Source: Solirubrobacter deserti (GTDB lineage: Bacteria; Actinomycetota; Thermoleophilia; Solirubrobacterales; Solirubrobacteraceae). Taken from it: a DNA stretch of 64,000 bases. Numbering within the stretch: the stretch's first letter is position 1; every line of letters begins with the position of its first letter. Location: NCBI RefSeq assembly GCF_003344625.1, contig NZ_QPKJ02000002.1:682001-746000 (forward strand), in the 5' to 3' direction. Below the pieces are notes generated by a model. It was not told the origin of the DNA and made no database searches. It saw nothing but the letters and a program-made list of their open reading frames with translations. Below are positions 17,071 through 25,711 of this stretch, piece after piece. A program made the translations under genes and the position numbers.

Positions 17071-17080
17071 GCCCCGCAGG

Positions 17081-18301
17081 TTACGCGCATGTCCTCGTCG
17101 GCTTCGTCGCGCCCGGCGGAAGGCACAGGTAGCCGGTCAGCGGGCGCTTGCCCCGGCGCATGGTGAAGCGCGCCACCTTCGCGACGTGCCCGGGCACGAG
17201 GATGCGGATCTCGAGCGTCGCGCCGACCCGGAAGCGGGCGCGCCGGAAGTACTGGCGGCGCAGGTCGAGCGTCCCACCCTTGGACGTGAAGCGCCGGACC
17301 GAGAACGGGCAGCCGCGGCCGGCACAGCGCAGCTCGAGCCGCGCGCCCGCGGGTGCCCCACGGACCTTCAGGCTCGTGTTGCGGGTCGTCCGGCTCGACC
17401 ACTCCCAGGCGTTGGCGATCGTCGCGTCCACGCGCGGAAGGGCGTCGGTGCCGTCGCAGTTCTCGTCCACGCCGTTGTCGGGCCGGTCCACGGCGCCGGG
17501 CCTGGCGGCGGGGTTGAAGTCGTTGCAGTCGGCGTCCTCGAGCACGCCGTCGCCGTCGCGGTCCGCGAGCGTGACCGACACGGTGGCGGCGCTCGTGGCG
17601 AAGTTGCCGACGCGGTCGACGGCGCGCGCGATCAGCGTGTGCGTGCCCGCGGGCACCTCCGAGGCGGGGACGCTGAGCTTGTACGTGCGCCCGTCCCTCT
17701 CCGGCGTGTACACGGTGAACGTCTTGCCGGCGAGCGAGAACTCGACGCGGTGCACCGCGCGGTTGTCGGTCGCGTCCGCCGTCACCTCGAGCGTGCCGCC
17801 GCGGTTGACGGTCGGCGGCACCGTCTTGAGGCCGACCGACGGCGGCAGCGACGGCAGCACCGTGTAGTCGAGGTACACCTCGCTGCCGGGGACCCACGCG
17901 ATCAGCTCGGCGACGAGCTGGAAGTGCTCGCGGAACGTCGTGATGGTGCCGACGCCGGTCGGCGCCTGGACTACGAAGTCAAAGCGCGCCCGCTGGCCTT
18001 TCGCGACCGCCTGGACCGGCAGCGCGGCCGGCCGGATGCGCTCGGACCAGGTCGGATGCCAGAACGCCGACGCGCGGTCGTGTGCCCCGGCGGTCCCGAG
18101 CTTGAGGTTGCCCTGCACCCAGGTCTGGTCACCCGTGTTCTCGAACTCGAAGTACTGCCCGCCTGCGACCTCGCCGCTCTCGAGCGTCAGGTAGCAGCAC
18201 TGGCCCTTGAAGGCGGCGCCCCAGGGCTGCTGGGCGTGGGCGGGAGCGGCGAAGAGGGCGCACAGCAGCAGTGCGCCGAAAAGGCGTGCGACGACAGACA
18301 T
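17081..18301 (-). CDS. Secreted Ig-like protein with MopE-type metal-binding motif
   Basis: About 406 residues with a signal peptide (LLLCALFAAPAHAQQ). The N-terminal ~140 residues resemble an NBR1-like Ig domain (YFEFENTGDQTWVQGNLKLG). A second Ig-like domain follows (DNRAVHRVEFSLAGKTFTVY), then a putative MopE-type metal-binding motif (DRDGDGVLEDADCNDFNP and GVDENCDG). The C-terminal ~85 residues (LRCAGRGCPF and a basic tail ending in a Cys) are related to the end of the protein at 14178-15623. Location is outside the membrane; the binding partner is unknown. The ATG at 18301 sits at the signal peptide and is preferred over longer in-frame forms. Confidence 0.78.
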   Translation of the reverse strand: MSVVARLFGALLLCALFAAPAHAQQPWGAAFKGQCCYLTLESGEVAGGQYFEFENTGDQTWVQGNLKLGTAGAHDRASAFWHPTWSERIRPAALPVQAVAKGQRARFDFVVQAPTGVGTITTFREHFQLVAELIAWVPGSEVYLDYTVLPSLPPSVGLKTVPPTVNRGGTLEVTADATDNRAVHRVEFSLAGKTFTVYTPERDGRTYKLSVPASEVPAGTHTLIARAVDRVGNFATSAATVSVTLADRDGDGVLEDADCNDFNPAARPGAVDRPDNGVDENCDGTDALPRVDATIANAWEWSSRTTRNTSLKVRGAPAGARLELRCAGRGCPFSVRRFTSKGGTLDLRRQYFRRARFRVGATLEIRILVPGHVAKVARFTMRRGKRPLTGYLCLPPGATKPTRTCA

Positions 18302-18347
18302 CGGCGGCCGATGATGCCGCGTTCGGCGCGAAACGCCAACCGGCGCG

Positions 18348-18977
18348 TCAGGCCGCGCGACTCTCGTGGCGCCAGATCGCGTAGTCGAGCGCCCGCGCGC
18401 TGACGCCGAGCCGCGCCGCCGCATCGACCACCAGCGTGTGGGCGCGCGCCGCGCTCACACGCGCCTCGGTGGTCCCGGTCGCGACGGCCACGAAGCGCCG
18501 CAGCATCCGGTCGGCCTTCACGGTGTCGTGCCCGGTGGCGATCAGGAGCGCGTCCCACGAGGTGCCCGACTTCTGACCGGGAACCGTGATCCAGCGCGCG
18601 CGGACGGCGTCGGACAGCCCAGACGCGTCGACAACCCCTTCCTCGCCGAGCATGCGCGCCTCCAGGTACACGGCCTCGGCCTTCAGGATCCCGTTGCGGG
18701 TCGAGGTGCGCTGGCGGTTGCGCACCGCGTCGGCGAAGGCCTCGGGGCCGCCGAGCGTCTCCACGAAGGCGGCGAGCTCGGCCGGCGTGTGCGGCCGCTC
18801 GCCACGCAGGGCCTCATAGCGCGCGATCACGTTGGCGACGCCGCCGGCGCGCACACCGATGCCCCAGACCGCTTCGATCACGGCCACCGCCAGGTTCTCC
18901 TGCACGCCGGCGACGGCCCAGCCCGCGGGGTCCCCGAGCACGGCGGCGTGCGCCACGACGCGATCGACAGCGTTCAC
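18348..18977 (-). CDS. Hypothetical protein with possible helix-hairpin-helix (glycosylase-like) fold
   Basis: 209 residues, mostly helical. The segment VIEAVWGIGVRAGGVANVI and the C-terminal DTVKADRMLRRFVAVATG followed by AAARLGVSARALDYAIWRHE resemble helix-hairpin-helix proteins related to endonuclease III-type folds, but no catalytic Lys/Asp motif or iron-sulfur Cys cluster is visible. The assignment is tentative. It starts with GTG at 18977 and lies 10 bp downstream of the transglutaminase-like gene on the same strand, so the two probably form an operon. Confidence 0.65.
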   Translation of the reverse strand: MNAVDRVVAHAAVLGDPAGWAVAGVQENLAVAVIEAVWGIGVRAGGVANVIARYEALRGERPHTPAELAAFVETLGGPEAFADAVRNRQRTSTRNGILKAEAVYLEARMLGEEGVVDASGLSDAVRARWITVPGQKSGTSWDALLIATGHDTVKADRMLRRFVAVATGTTEARVSAARAHTLVVDAAARLGVSARALDYAIWRHESRAA

Positions 18978-18987
18978 CCGCGGGATT

Positions 18988-19557
18988 TCAGCGCAACGGC
19001 AGGCGGCTGCGCAGCAACGCGGCCCGGCCGGCGCGCCAGCTGTCCCCGACGCGCTCGTAGCGCTCGGACAGGCCGAGTAGCGCCGCGAACGCCAGCTCGT
19101 GCGCGCAGTGGCGGCGCAGGCTCCACGGATCGGCCTGCGAGCCGTCCATCGTGGCGTCGACGAGCCACAGCCGGTCGCCGTCGCCGAGGCCGGCGTACCA
19201 GCCCGTGGGCGCCGACAGGACGTGGACGTCCAGGCCGGCGCGGCGGCCGACCTCACAGGCGATCGCGGCGAGCACGAGGGGGTGGCCGGCGCGTGACTCC
19301 AGCGCCGAGTCCAGCCACAGGCCCGCGACGCTCGAGCGGTCGGCGTCGAAGCCCGGGTCGGTGTCCAGCATCGAGGCCAAGCGAGCGGCGGCGGTCCGCA
19401 GATCGCCGCCGGCGAGGCCGAAGAGGGGGAGCGCGAGCTCGTCGAGGCGGGCGTCGGCGGCAGCGGTGTCCACGTCGCGGAACTCCGCCGCCAGAGCGAG
19501 CAACAGGTCGGCCACCGGAGGGCAGCCGCCGCATGCGAGGCGAGTGAAGCCTTCCAT
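18988..19557 (-). CDS. SirB1/transglutaminase-like core-2 protein
   Basis: 189 residues. The C-terminal half carries the pattern of the SirB1 transglutaminase-like group: AGHPLVLAAIACEVGRRAGL followed by VHVLSAPTGWYAGLGDGDRLWLVDATMDG. The N-terminus has a CGGC pair (LACGGCPPVADLLLALAAEF). Similarity is distant and no catalytic Cys/His pair can be assigned with confidence, so a non-enzymatic role is possible. The ATG at 19557 has TAGCGT ending 9 nt upstream. The downstream gene is co-directional after 10 bp. Confidence 0.62.
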   Translation of the reverse strand: MEGFTRLACGGCPPVADLLLALAAEFRDVDTAAADARLDELALPLFGLAGGDLRTAAARLASMLDTDPGFDADRSSVAGLWLDSALESRAGHPLVLAAIACEVGRRAGLDVHVLSAPTGWYAGLGDGDRLWLVDATMDGSQADPWSLRRHCAHELAFAALLGLSERYERVGDSWRAGRAALLRSRLPLR

Positions 19558-19581
19558 TTCCGACCAACGCTATCAGGATTT

Positions 19582-19597
19582 GTTAGGTAGCCCTAAC
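19582..19597. repeat. Inverted repeat in a divergent promoter region
   Basis: A perfect GTTAGG-TAGC-CCTAAC inverted repeat (6-bp arms, 4-bp spacer) lies in the 67-bp gap between the SirB1-like gene (minus) and the kinase-like gene (plus). Its position, about 27 bp before the ATG at 19625, suits an operator; a transcription factor is not identifiable. Confidence 0.4.
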
Positions 19598-19624
19598 ACG
19601 CCCCGTCACGGGTAGGAGCAGGGC

Positions 19625-20242
19625 ATGACGATCGTGACCGTGTCCGCCGCGTACGGCGCCGGCGGCGCGCTGGTGGGTCCGCGGCTCGCCGAACGCCTCG
19701 GCGTCCCGTTCCTGGACCGCGCGCTGCCGTCGGAGATCGCGCAGCGGCTCGCGATGCCGCTCGACGAGGCGATGGCTCGCGACGAGTCGATCGGCGGTCC
19801 GCTGGCGCGGATGGCGATGCGGCTGGCTCCGATCGGCCTCGCGTTCGGCGCCGAGACGGCCCCCGACGCGGTCGACGAGGAGGCCTACCGGCGCACGACG
19901 GAGGACGTCATTCGCGAGCACGCGGCGGGCGGCGACCTGGTCGTCCTCGGCCGGGCGGCCGCACTGGTATTGCGCAACGATCCGCGCCCGCTGCACGTGC
20001 GGCTCGACGGTCCGCGCGACCGCCGGCTCGAGCAGGCCGTGCGGCTCGCTGACGGCGATCGCGCCGAGGTGGAGAAGCGGCTGGACGAGACCGACCGCGC
20101 CCGCGAGGCCTACGTGCGCCACTTCTACCACGCCGACCCGCGCGATCCGGCGCTCTACCACCTCACGATCGACGCCACGGCCGTCCCGCTCGACACCGTT
20201 GTGGACATCATCGAACGTGCGGCCACCAGCCGGACCCGCTAG
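19625..20242 (+). CDS. Cytidylate kinase-like family protein
   Basis: 205 residues of the cytidylate kinase-like P-loop group. The N-terminal loop is TVSAAYGAGGALVGPRLAERLG, where the last part of the usual GxGK(S/T) is replaced, as in many members. FLDRALP and VVLGRAAALVLRNDPRPLHVRLDGP follow, and RAREAYVRHFYHADPRDPALYHLTID is typical of the C-terminal lid and core. The biological substrate of these stand-alone proteins is not established. The start has AGGAG 7 nt upstream of the ATG. The downstream secreted propeller gene begins 15 bp later. Confidence 0.82.
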   Translation: MTIVTVSAAYGAGGALVGPRLAERLGVPFLDRALPSEIAQRLAMPLDEAMARDESIGGPLARMAMRLAPIGLAFGAETAPDAVDEEAYRRTTEDVIREHAAGGDLVVLGRAAALVLRNDPRPLHVRLDGPRDRRLEQAVRLADGDRAEVEKRLDETDRAREAYVRHFYHADPRDPALYHLTIDATAVPLDTVVDIIERAATSRTR

Positions 20243-20257
20243 CTTCGGCGGCGCCCC

Positions 20258-21409
20258 ATGCGCCGCCTCGTCCTCGCCCTCGTCGTGCTGTTCGCGCTGC
20301 CCGCCACGGCCCACGCGGACTCGATCGTCTTCCGCCGCGGAAGCGACATCTGGCGCATGTCCCCGGACGGCACGGGGCAGCGCCAGGTCACGAGCGACGA
20401 CCGCTACGAGTGGCCGTCCGCGGCCGACGACGGCACGTTCGCCGCCGCCGACGGCACGGGCGTCATCCACCGCTTCGCCCCTGGCGGGGCGCGGCTGAAC
20501 ACGATCCCGACCGCGGCCACCGACGATGACGAGGACGCCCCGACCGAGACGCCGACGCACGTGCGCCTCTCGCCCGACGGCACGCGCATCGCCTACGACC
20601 AGGCGATCGCGGGGGATGTCACGGCCGTCGTGACGAGCGCCACGGCGCCCGACGTCGCCCTCACCGGCCAGGACGGGCTCGTCGCCCCGTCGTGGATCGG
20701 CAACGACCGGCTGCTGCTCAGCCGCGACATCTCGTTCGACACCGAGGGCCCGACCTACAACGTGCTCACCGTCGGCGGGCCGGTCGCGCCACTGTTCGAC
20801 GACACCGACGCCCCGTGGGCGACCGGCTTCGACGCCGCCGCGTCCCGCGACGGGGCCCGGATGGCCGTCGTGACCGACGATGCCGCCGACGCCGACGGCA
20901 TACCGACACGCGTGGAGCTACGGCTGTTCGAGGGCACCACCGTGCGCTGCGCGCTCGCACTCGAGGCGGCCGACACCTATTCCTCCGCCAGCCCGAGCTT
21001 CTCGCCGGACGGCTCGCGCGTGGCCTGGGCCGAGAGCGACGGCATCCACGTCGCGGGCAGCGACTGCGCGGGCGAGCGTGTCGTGACGCTCCCGGGCGCG
21101 TGGGAGCCGTACTGGTCGCCCTACACCGAGCCGGCGAGCGCCGCCGTGCCGAAGCTGACCTTGTCCGTCCGCGTCAAGCCCCGCCCCCGCCGCGCGACGG
21201 TCCGCAGGCGCGGCATCGGCGTGAGCGTGACGGTGTCCGCGCCGACCACGATCAAGGTCCGCGCCGGCGGCCGCAGCGTCAGCCGCGCGCTCCCCACCGC
21301 CGGCACATACACCGTCCGCGTGCGCCCGCGTCTGGCCAAGCGCATCCGTGTCCGCGTCACCGCGCCCGGCGCCGCCCCGGTGCGGGCCGTCATCCGCCCG
21401 CGAGGTTGA
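20258..21409 (+). CDS. Secreted TolB/PD40-type beta-propeller protein
   Basis: 383 residues with a signal peptide ending ATAHAD. PD40-type blades are visible as WRMSPDGTGQRQVT, VRLSPDGTRIAYD and ASPSFSPDGSRVAWAESDGI, giving a WD40-like propeller of about 280 residues. The C-terminal ~95 residues are a very basic beta-sandwich-like tail (RVKPRPRRATVRRRG, then AGTYTVRVRPRLAKRIRVRV). Likely extracellular or cell-wall-associated; the ligand is unknown. A TAGCTT at 20240-20245, overlapping the upstream stop, lies 12 nt before the ATG. The 3' end overlaps the convergent racemase-family gene by 20 bp. Confidence 0.8.
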   Translation: MRRLVLALVVLFALPATAHADSIVFRRGSDIWRMSPDGTGQRQVTSDDRYEWPSAADDGTFAAADGTGVIHRFAPGGARLNTIPTAATDDDEDAPTETPTHVRLSPDGTRIAYDQAIAGDVTAVVTSATAPDVALTGQDGLVAPSWIGNDRLLLSRDISFDTEGPTYNVLTVGGPVAPLFDDTDAPWATGFDAAASRDGARMAVVTDDAADADGIPTRVELRLFEGTTVRCALALEAADTYSSASPSFSPDGSRVAWAESDGIHVAGSDCAGERVVTLPGAWEPYWSPYTEPASAAVPKLTLSVRVKPRPRRATVRRRGIGVSVTVSAPTTIKVRAGGRSVSRALPTAGTYTVRVRPRLAKRIRVRVTAPGAAPVRAVIRPRG

Positions 21410-22436
21410 GCGAGCCCTCGATGTCGCCCGCGCCCCAGGTGTCGCCGAGCTTGAAGCCGGCGCCGAGCGGGTCGGACGGGTCGACGACGAGCTGGTGGAA
21501 ACCGGTGATCCACGCGCGGCCGGAGACGGCGGGGACGACCGCGTCGTGCTCGCCGACCCGCGTGCGGGAGACGACGCGGCCGACGAAGCGCGTGTCGATG
21601 ACGCTCTCCGCGGTGTAGGTCTCGCCTAGCTCGCCGCGGGCGCTTAAGACCGCGATGCGCGCGCTGGTCGCGGTGCCCGTGGGGGACCGGTCCAGGCGGC
21701 CGGGGGAGACGACCGTCGCGTGGCGGGCGTCGCCGCCGGCGCGCGGCGGCGCGACGAAGACCACGAACGAGAGGTGCGAGAGCGCCGGGATGAGCGGGTG
21801 CGCGACCTCGACCTGGGCGTTGACGTGCGGGCGGATCCGCTCGCCCAGCGCCGCGAGCTCACGCGCCTCGGACGGCACGATCGAGAACCCGAGCGCCGCC
21901 GCGTCGACGAACGCGCAGAACGCGCCGCCGTAGGCGACGTCGACGGCGATCGTGCCCAGCTCGGGGACCTCCACCGGCACGGCGAGGCCGAGGGCGAACG
22001 ACGGGACGTTCTCGAACTCGATCCGCTCGACGCGGCCTCCATCGACCCACGCGCGCACGCGGACCAGCCCGGCCGGCGCCTCCAGCACGAGCTCGGTGAC
22101 CGGCTCGACCTTCCCGATCACGCCCGTCTCGAGCAGGACCGCGGCCGTGTTGATCGTGTTGGTCCCGGACATGCCCTCGTAGGAGGACGACTCCATGATC
22201 ACGAAGCCCGCGTCGGCTTCGGGATGCGCCGACTCGAACACGATGTCCCCGCTCAGCGGCGCCGACCCGCGCGGCTCGAACAGCAGCACGCGGCGCAGCG
22301 TGTCGTCGGCCTCCAGCGCCTGCATCTTCTCGAGCATGGTCGTGCCCGGGACGTCGAGCACGCCCCCGAGGACGATCCGGCTGGGCTCGCCCTCGGCGTG
22401 GGCGTCGACGCACTGGATGACCCTCGCGATCCGCAT
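21390..22436 (-). CDS. Proline racemase family protein with Ser/Thr at the catalytic positions
   Basis: About 348 residues with the proline racemase fold (IQCVDAHAEGEPSRIVLGG, then VVSPGRLDRSP). Canonical racemases use two Cys, in CGHGT and SPCGT motifs. Here the equivalents are MSGTNTI (Ser at residue 90) and SPTGTATSAR (Thr at residue 253), so neither catalytic Cys is present. Known variants include Ser/Cys epimerases and Cys/Thr 3-hydroxyproline dehydratases; a Ser/Thr pair leaves the reaction open. The ATG at 22436 is chosen over the GTG at 22445 because TAGCGT ends exactly 7 nt before it. It is divergent from the SDR-ALDH-M20-transporter operon and probably belongs to the same pathway. 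Confidence 0.87.
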   Translation of the reverse strand: MRIARVIQCVDAHAEGEPSRIVLGGVLDVPGTTMLEKMQALEADDTLRRVLLFEPRGSAPLSGDIVFESAHPEADAGFVIMESSSYEGMSGTNTINTAAVLLETGVIGKVEPVTELVLEAPAGLVRVRAWVDGGRVERIEFENVPSFALGLAVPVEVPELGTIAVDVAYGGAFCAFVDAAALGFSIVPSEARELAALGERIRPHVNAQVEVAHPLIPALSHLSFVVFVAPPRAGGDARHATVVSPGRLDRSPTGTATSARIAVLSARGELGETYTAESVIDTRFVGRVVSRTRVGEHDAVVPAVSGRAWITGFHQLVVDPSDPLGAGFKLGDTWGAGDIEGSLNLAGG

Positions 22437-22456
22437 CCGTGCCACGCTACCGGCCC

Positions 22457-23137
22457 ATGAGGGTCGTCGTCACCGGGGCAGGATCGGGGATCGGCCGCGC
22501 GATCGCGCAGCGGTTCGCACACGAGGGCGCGACCGTGCTGGCCGGCGACCTGGACTTCCAGAGCGCCCACGCGACATGCGCCGGCCTGCCGTACGCGACG
22601 CCGCACAGGGCCGACGTCACGCGCCGCGAGGACGTCGAGACCCTCCTCGCCAAGCACGACCGGATCGACGTGTACGTCAACTGCGCCGGCATCCCGGAGC
22701 GCGTGAAGCCGCTCGCCGACATCTCCCGCGCGGAGTGGGACACGGTGATCGACGTCAACCTCACGTCGCTCTACCTGGCGGCGCAGGTCGCCGCGCCGAA
22801 GCTGCACGGCGGCGTGCTGATCCAGATCGGCTCGATCATCGCCAACCGCCCGCGAGCCGGCCTGGCCGCCTACGTCGCCGCCAAGGCGGGCGTCGTCGGC
22901 CTGGCGCGCGCGCTCGCCGTCGAGCTCGCGCCGGACGTGCGGGTCAACGTCATCAACCCGGGCCCGGCGAACACGCCGATGCTGGCCGGCTTCGGCTTCG
23001 ACACCGACGTCGCGCAGGCGCTCCCGCTCGGGCGCCTGGTCGAGCCGGAGGACATCGCGGGCGCGGCCGTCTACCTGGCGGGCGCCACCGCCGTCACCGG
23101 CGCCGTCCTCAACGTCGACGCGGGACGCGACCTGTGA
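22457..23137 (+). CDS. SDR-family oxidoreductase
   Basis: A 226-residue classical short-chain dehydrogenase. The NAD(P)-binding TGAGSGIG is at residues 6-13 and NCAG at 75-78; S126, Y139 and K143 (YVAAK) form the catalytic set; the C-terminus has the usual INPGPANTPML and VTGAVLNVDAG. Asp at the end of the second strand (AGDLD) favours NAD. It heads an operon whose next gene overlaps by 4 bp. The 20-bp gap to the divergent racemase-family gene contains the latter's -10; no clear -10 or ribosome binding site is visible for this gene. The substrate is unknown. Confidence 0.9.
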   Translation: MRVVVTGAGSGIGRAIAQRFAHEGATVLAGDLDFQSAHATCAGLPYATPHRADVTRREDVETLLAKHDRIDVYVNCAGIPERVKPLADISRAEWDTVIDVNLTSLYLAAQVAAPKLHGGVLIQIGSIIANRPRAGLAAYVAAKAGVVGLARALAVELAPDVRVNVINPGPANTPMLAGFGFDTDVAQALPLGRLVEPEDIAGAAVYLAGATAVTGAVLNVDAGRDL

Positions 23138-24501
23138 GCACCTTCATGGCCGTCGACCCCTCGACCGGGCACGAGTTCGCCGAGCTTCCGAGCACGACGC
23201 CGCCGCAGGTCGCCGAGCTCGTGGACGCCGCACGCCGCGCGCTCACGAGCGAGCGGGACTGGCGCACGCCGCTCGTCCGCGCCGGCGCGCTGCAGCGGAT
23301 GGCGCGACGGGTGGAGGAGCAGGCGGACGCGCTCGCCGACCTCGAGACGCGCGACACCGGCAAGCCGCTCTCGCAGTCGAAGGCGGACGTGCGCGCCACG
23401 GTCCGCTACCTCGACTACTACGCGGGCTCGGTCGAGCGCCTGGAGGGCCGCACGATCCCGCTCGGCCCGGACGCGCTCGACTACACCGTGCGCGAGCCGT
23501 GGGGCGTGTGCGCCCAGATCATCCCGTGGAACTACCCGCTGCAGGTCGCCGCCCGCTGCGCCGCGCCCGCGCTCGCGGCCGGGAACGCGGTGATCCTCAA
23601 GCCGTCCGAGCTGGCGAGCATCACGCCGCTGCAGCTGGCGCAGATCGCCTACGAGGCGGGCGTGCCGGACGGGTTCCTCCAGGTCGCGACGGGTGACGGC
23701 ACGACCGGCGACGCGCTCGTGCGCCACCCGGGCGTGGACCACGTCACGTTCGTCGGCTCCGCCGCCACCGGCGCGCAGGTGGCCGCGGTCTGCGCGCACC
23801 GGCTCGTCCCGGTCGAGCTCGAGCTGGGCGGCAAGTCGCCGAACCTGGTGTTCGAGGACGCTGACCTGGACCGGGCCGTGCCCGCGATCGTCCGCGGCCT
23901 GGTGCAGAACTCCGGCCAGAGCTGCTCGGCGGGCTCGCGGCTGCTGGTGGAGAAGACGCGCTATGAGGAGGTCACCGCGCGTGTGGCGGCCGCGTTCGCG
24001 GACGTCACCATCGGGCCGGGCGTCGAGGACCAGGACCTCGGCCCGCTGATCTCGGCGCGCCAGCTGGACCGCGCGACGGCGATGCTCGAGCACGCGCGGG
24101 CGGGCGGCGCGCGGGTGGTCGGCGGGGAGGCGGACGCGCTGTTCATGCGGCCCGCGCTCGTCACGCGCGTGAAGACGGACATGGAGATCTTCCACGAGGA
24201 GGTCTTCGGGCCCGTGCTGGCCGCGGTGCCGTTCGAGGACGAGCGCCACGCCGTCGAGCTGGCGAACGCGACCGCCTACGGGCTCGTCGCCGGCGTGTGG
24301 ACGCGGGACCTCGCCCGCGCGCACCGCGTCGCGGCGGGCGTCCGCGCCGGGCAGGTGTTCGTCAACGGCTACGGCGTCGGCGGCGGGGTGGAGCTGCCGT
24401 TCGGCGGCATGGGCCGCAGCGGCTACGGGCGCGGCAAGGGCATTGAGGCGCTGCTCGCGTACTCGCAGGTCAAGAACGTATGGATCGCGCTGGACGGGTA
24501 A
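23134..24501 (+). CDS. NAD(P)-dependent aldehyde dehydrogenase
   Basis: 455 residues of the ALDH superfamily. IIPWNYPLQ and ILKPSELASITP form the cofactor site, VTFVGSAATGAQV is the glycine turn, E230 in LELGGKSPN is the general base and C264 in SGQSCSAG the nucleophile. HEEVFGPVLA and PFGGMGRSGYGRGKG mark the C-terminus. It is ~30 residues shorter than usual at the N-terminus. The GTG start at 23134 overlaps the SDR stop (GTGA), indicating translational coupling. In this operon it probably oxidises an aldehyde formed during breakdown of an amino or imino acid. Confidence 0.92.
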   Translation: MSTFMAVDPSTGHEFAELPSTTPPQVAELVDAARRALTSERDWRTPLVRAGALQRMARRVEEQADALADLETRDTGKPLSQSKADVRATVRYLDYYAGSVERLEGRTIPLGPDALDYTVREPWGVCAQIIPWNYPLQVAARCAAPALAAGNAVILKPSELASITPLQLAQIAYEAGVPDGFLQVATGDGTTGDALVRHPGVDHVTFVGSAATGAQVAAVCAHRLVPVELELGGKSPNLVFEDADLDRAVPAIVRGLVQNSGQSCSAGSRLLVEKTRYEEVTARVAAAFADVTIGPGVEDQDLGPLISARQLDRATAMLEHARAGGARVVGGEADALFMRPALVTRVKTDMEIFHEEVFGPVLAAVPFEDERHAVELANATAYGLVAGVWTRDLARAHRVAAGVRAGQVFVNGYGVGGGVELPFGGMGRSGYGRGKGIEALLAYSQVKNVWIALDG

Positions 24502-24511
24502 TCAGGGGCGA

Positions 24512-25711
24512 ATGGAGGCGATCCTCGCCGCGGTCGACGAGCTGGAGGACGAGCTCGTCACGCTGCTCCAGCGGCTGATCCGGATCCCGACCGTCAACCC
24601 GCCCGGCGAGGCCTACGAGGACTTCGTCGCCGCCTTCAAGGCCGTGCTGGACGAGCTCGGCTACGCGACCGAGGTCCACCGCGCGCCGCCCGAGCTCGCG
24701 CCGCTGGGCGAAGGGCTCCCACGGCCGAACCTGCTCGCCCGGCTGCCCGGAGACGGGCCGCGCGTCCACCTCAACGGCCACTACGACGTCGTCCCGGTCG
24801 GCAACGACTGGACGCGCGACCCGTTCGGCGGCGAGCTGGCCGACGGCCACGTGTACGGCCGCGGCGCCGCCGACATGAAGAGCGGGCTGGCGGCGCAGGT
24901 GATCGCGGTCGAGGCGCTGCACCGCGCCGGCCTGAAGCCGAACGTCGTCCAGAGCGCGGTGCCCGACGAGGAGACCGTCGGTGTGCGCAACGCCGGCATG
25001 GGGTTCTTGGTCGAGCAGGGCCTGCTGGAGGGCGACGCCGTGATCATCACCGAGCCGTTCGGCCCTGACGGCGTCGGCATCGGGCACAAGGGCGCGATCT
25101 GGGGCGAGATCACGATCTTCGGCAAGCAGGCGCACGGGTCGGCGCCGCAGCTGGGGGAGAACGCCGTCGAGGCGATGGCCCGCTATCTCGCGACGCTCGA
25201 CCGCGAGCTGCGGCCGAAGCTCGAGACGCGGATCACCGACTACGGCGTCACGCCCGACAACCGGCGCTCCACGCTCTCGTTCGACACGATCCGCGGCGGC
25301 CACGCCACCAACATCGTCCCGGACCGCTGCACGGTCACGTTCAACCGCCGCCTGATCCCGGGCGAGGACCTCGACGCGGCGCGCCGCGAGCTGCTCGCCC
25401 CGCTCGATGGCGTCCGCCACTCCTACCACGAGCTGTACTCGACGCAGCCGACGCTGGTGGGGGAGGACGAGCCGGTCGTGCAGGCCGCGCAACGCGCGCT
25501 GCGCGCGCTCGGCCTCACCCCGCGCATCCTCATCTCCGCCGGCTCGGACGACCAGCGCTTCGTCGTCCACAACGCCGGCATCACGAACTCGCTCGTCTAC
25601 GGTCCGGGCCAGACCGGCCTGAGTCACGTCGCCGACGAGCGCATCTCCGTCGCAGACCTCGTCCTCGGCACGAAGGGACTCGCCTTGATCATCGCGGAGC
25701 TCATGTCATGA
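24512..25711 (+). CDS. M20 family metallopeptidase/deacylase (ArgE/DapE type)
   Basis: 399 residues. The di-zinc site is visible: H90 and D92 in LNGHYDVVPVG, D121 in GRGAADMKSG, the catalytic Glu pair E153/E154 in PDEETVG, and a late His in GLSHVADERI. The lid domain has KQAHGSAPQLGENA. Such enzymes remove N-acyl groups or cleave small amide bonds of amino acids. It starts 10 bp after the ALDH stop with AGGGG upstream and is coupled to the next gene by an ATGA overlap. Context suggests it releases an amino acid substrate for the same pathway. Confidence 0.9.
   Translation: MEAILAAVDELEDELVTLLQRLIRIPTVNPPGEAYEDFVAAFKAVLDELGYATEVHRAPPELAPLGEGLPRPNLLARLPGDGPRVHLNGHYDVVPVGNDWTRDPFGGELADGHVYGRGAADMKSGLAAQVIAVEALHRAGLKPNVVQSAVPDEETVGVRNAGMGFLVEQGLLEGDAVIITEPFGPDGVGIGHKGAIWGEITIFGKQAHGSAPQLGENAVEAMARYLATLDRELRPKLETRITDYGVTPDNRRSTLSFDTIRGGHATNIVPDRCTVTFNRRLIPGEDLDAARRELLAPLDGVRHSYHELYSTQPTLVGEDEPVVQAAQRALRALGLTPRILISAGSDDQRFVVHNAGITNSLVYGPGQTGLSHVADERISVADLVLGTKGLALIIAELMS

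Noticed and set aside
18348..18977. Active endonuclease III-type DNA glycosylase
   Set aside because: The helical pattern is suggestive but neither the catalytic Lys/Asp region nor the iron-sulfur Cys cluster is visible.
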